NCBI GenBank assembly: GCA_964057225.1
Contig: OZ059896.1
Span: forward strand, 21,262,501-21,326,500
Reading direction: 5' to 3'
Source of the DNA: Auanema rhodensis
Taxonomy: Eukaryota; Nematoda; Chromadorea; Rhabditida; Rhabditidae
DNA length: 64,000 nucleotides
The translations under genes and the position numbers were made by a program. The notes beneath the pieces are model-generated. The model had not been told where the DNA came from, made no database searches, and saw only the letters and a program-made list of their open reading frames with translations. This document shows, piece after piece, positions 63,899-64,000 of this stretch (the stretch's first letter is position 1; the number at the start of each line of letters is the position of its first letter).

Positions 63899-64000
63899 TT
63901 CTTCAGGGTGAAAATCGAGGATATAAGTGTGAACTTATATCAGTTGATATCTCGGTGCATTTTTAAGCTAGCGCAAATCTGATAACACAGATCGACGCAG
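63899..64000 (+). repeat. Partial monomer cut by window edge
   Basis: These are the first 102 bases of a monomer, with an intact dyad 1 and the GCTAGC site. The array is not seen to end, so its true length exceeds 64 kb. The left edge is likewise cut or in arbitrary phase. Confidence 0.95.

Larger units (their letters stand above)
1..64000 (+). repeat. Satellite DNA array, 351-bp monomer, 182 full copies
   Basis: The motif TTCTTCAGG recurs every 351 bp from position 1 to 63899 with all monomers in the same orientation. Complete monomers number 182: 162 of 351 bp, 18 of 352 bp and 2 of 350 bp. Divergence is mostly single-base substitutions at a limited set of shared sites, so the array is a set of related subfamilies rather than old, decayed repeats. 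No unique DNA, inversion or mobile element interrupts it. GC is about 31% by hand count of one monomer. The length is close to twice a 175-bp nucleosome repeat, which is common for eukaryotic satellites. Centromeric or pericentromeric location is inference from class; the sequence does not prove it. The strand is arbitrary. Confidence 0.98.

Noticed and set aside
1-64000. CRISPR array
   Set aside because: Repeats are regular, but there are no unique spacers: the entire 351-bp period is conserved.
1-64000. Transposon or retroelement fragments, tRNA or rRNA genes
   Set aside because: No terminal repeats, target-site duplications, coding domains or RNA gene motifs were seen; nothing lies outside the monomer period.
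1-64000. A novel gene system or defence locus
   Set aside because: Nothing in the window supports it. The content is satellite DNA only, and the unusual features are structural and evolutionary.

Overview
The whole window is one uninterrupted, head-to-tail satellite DNA array. I count 182 complete monomers plus a 102-bp partial at the right edge. Of these, 162 are 351 bp, 18 are 352 bp and 2 are 350 bp, which sums exactly to position 63898. I found no ordinary gene, RNA gene, transposon, CRISPR array or unique-sequence spacer on either strand. The monomer is about 31% GC by hand count and is not depleted in CpG (12 per monomer against about 8.6 expected). Kilobase-scale homogenised tandem repeats of this size are typical of eukaryotic heterochromatin, often centromeric or pericentromeric. 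The intact CpGs suggest a germline with little cytosine methylation, for example many insects or other invertebrates. The species cannot be named from this sequence.

Phase: monomers are counted from the motif TTCTTCAGG at position 1. Each step is 351 bp, except 352 after the monomers starting at 3160, 6671, 9480, 10183, 12290, 13344, 13696, 16856, 17909, 18261, 25984, 28091, 29145, 29497, 30200, 30552, 46698 and 47050, and 350 after 17559 and 43189.

Layout: (1) 1-10182, a heterogeneous subfamily-1 zone with a duplicated block of about ten monomers; (2) 10183-20367, dominated by a 13-monomer (4566-bp) tandem segmental duplication; (3) 19315-25632, 18 nearly identical monomers, the most homogenised stretch; (4) 25633-31254, a transition zone; (5) 31255-45995, subfamily 2, built from four monomer types (A, B, C, D) in multimeric order; (6) 45996-47752, an island of subfamily-1 monomers inside subfamily 2; (7) 47753-60037, mostly alternating A/B dimers; (8) 60038-62845, two copies of a B-A-C-D tetramer of 1404 bp; (9) 62846-63898, three A-type monomers, then the cut edge.

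Each monomer carries two perfect 9-bp dyads about half a repeat apart and an A/T-tract-rich third. One adjoining monomer pair (29433-29774) is open for 113 codons. This is striking, but it depends on a private base change and is more likely chance than a gene. The array tells a story of unequal exchange and homogenisation, not of a gene system.
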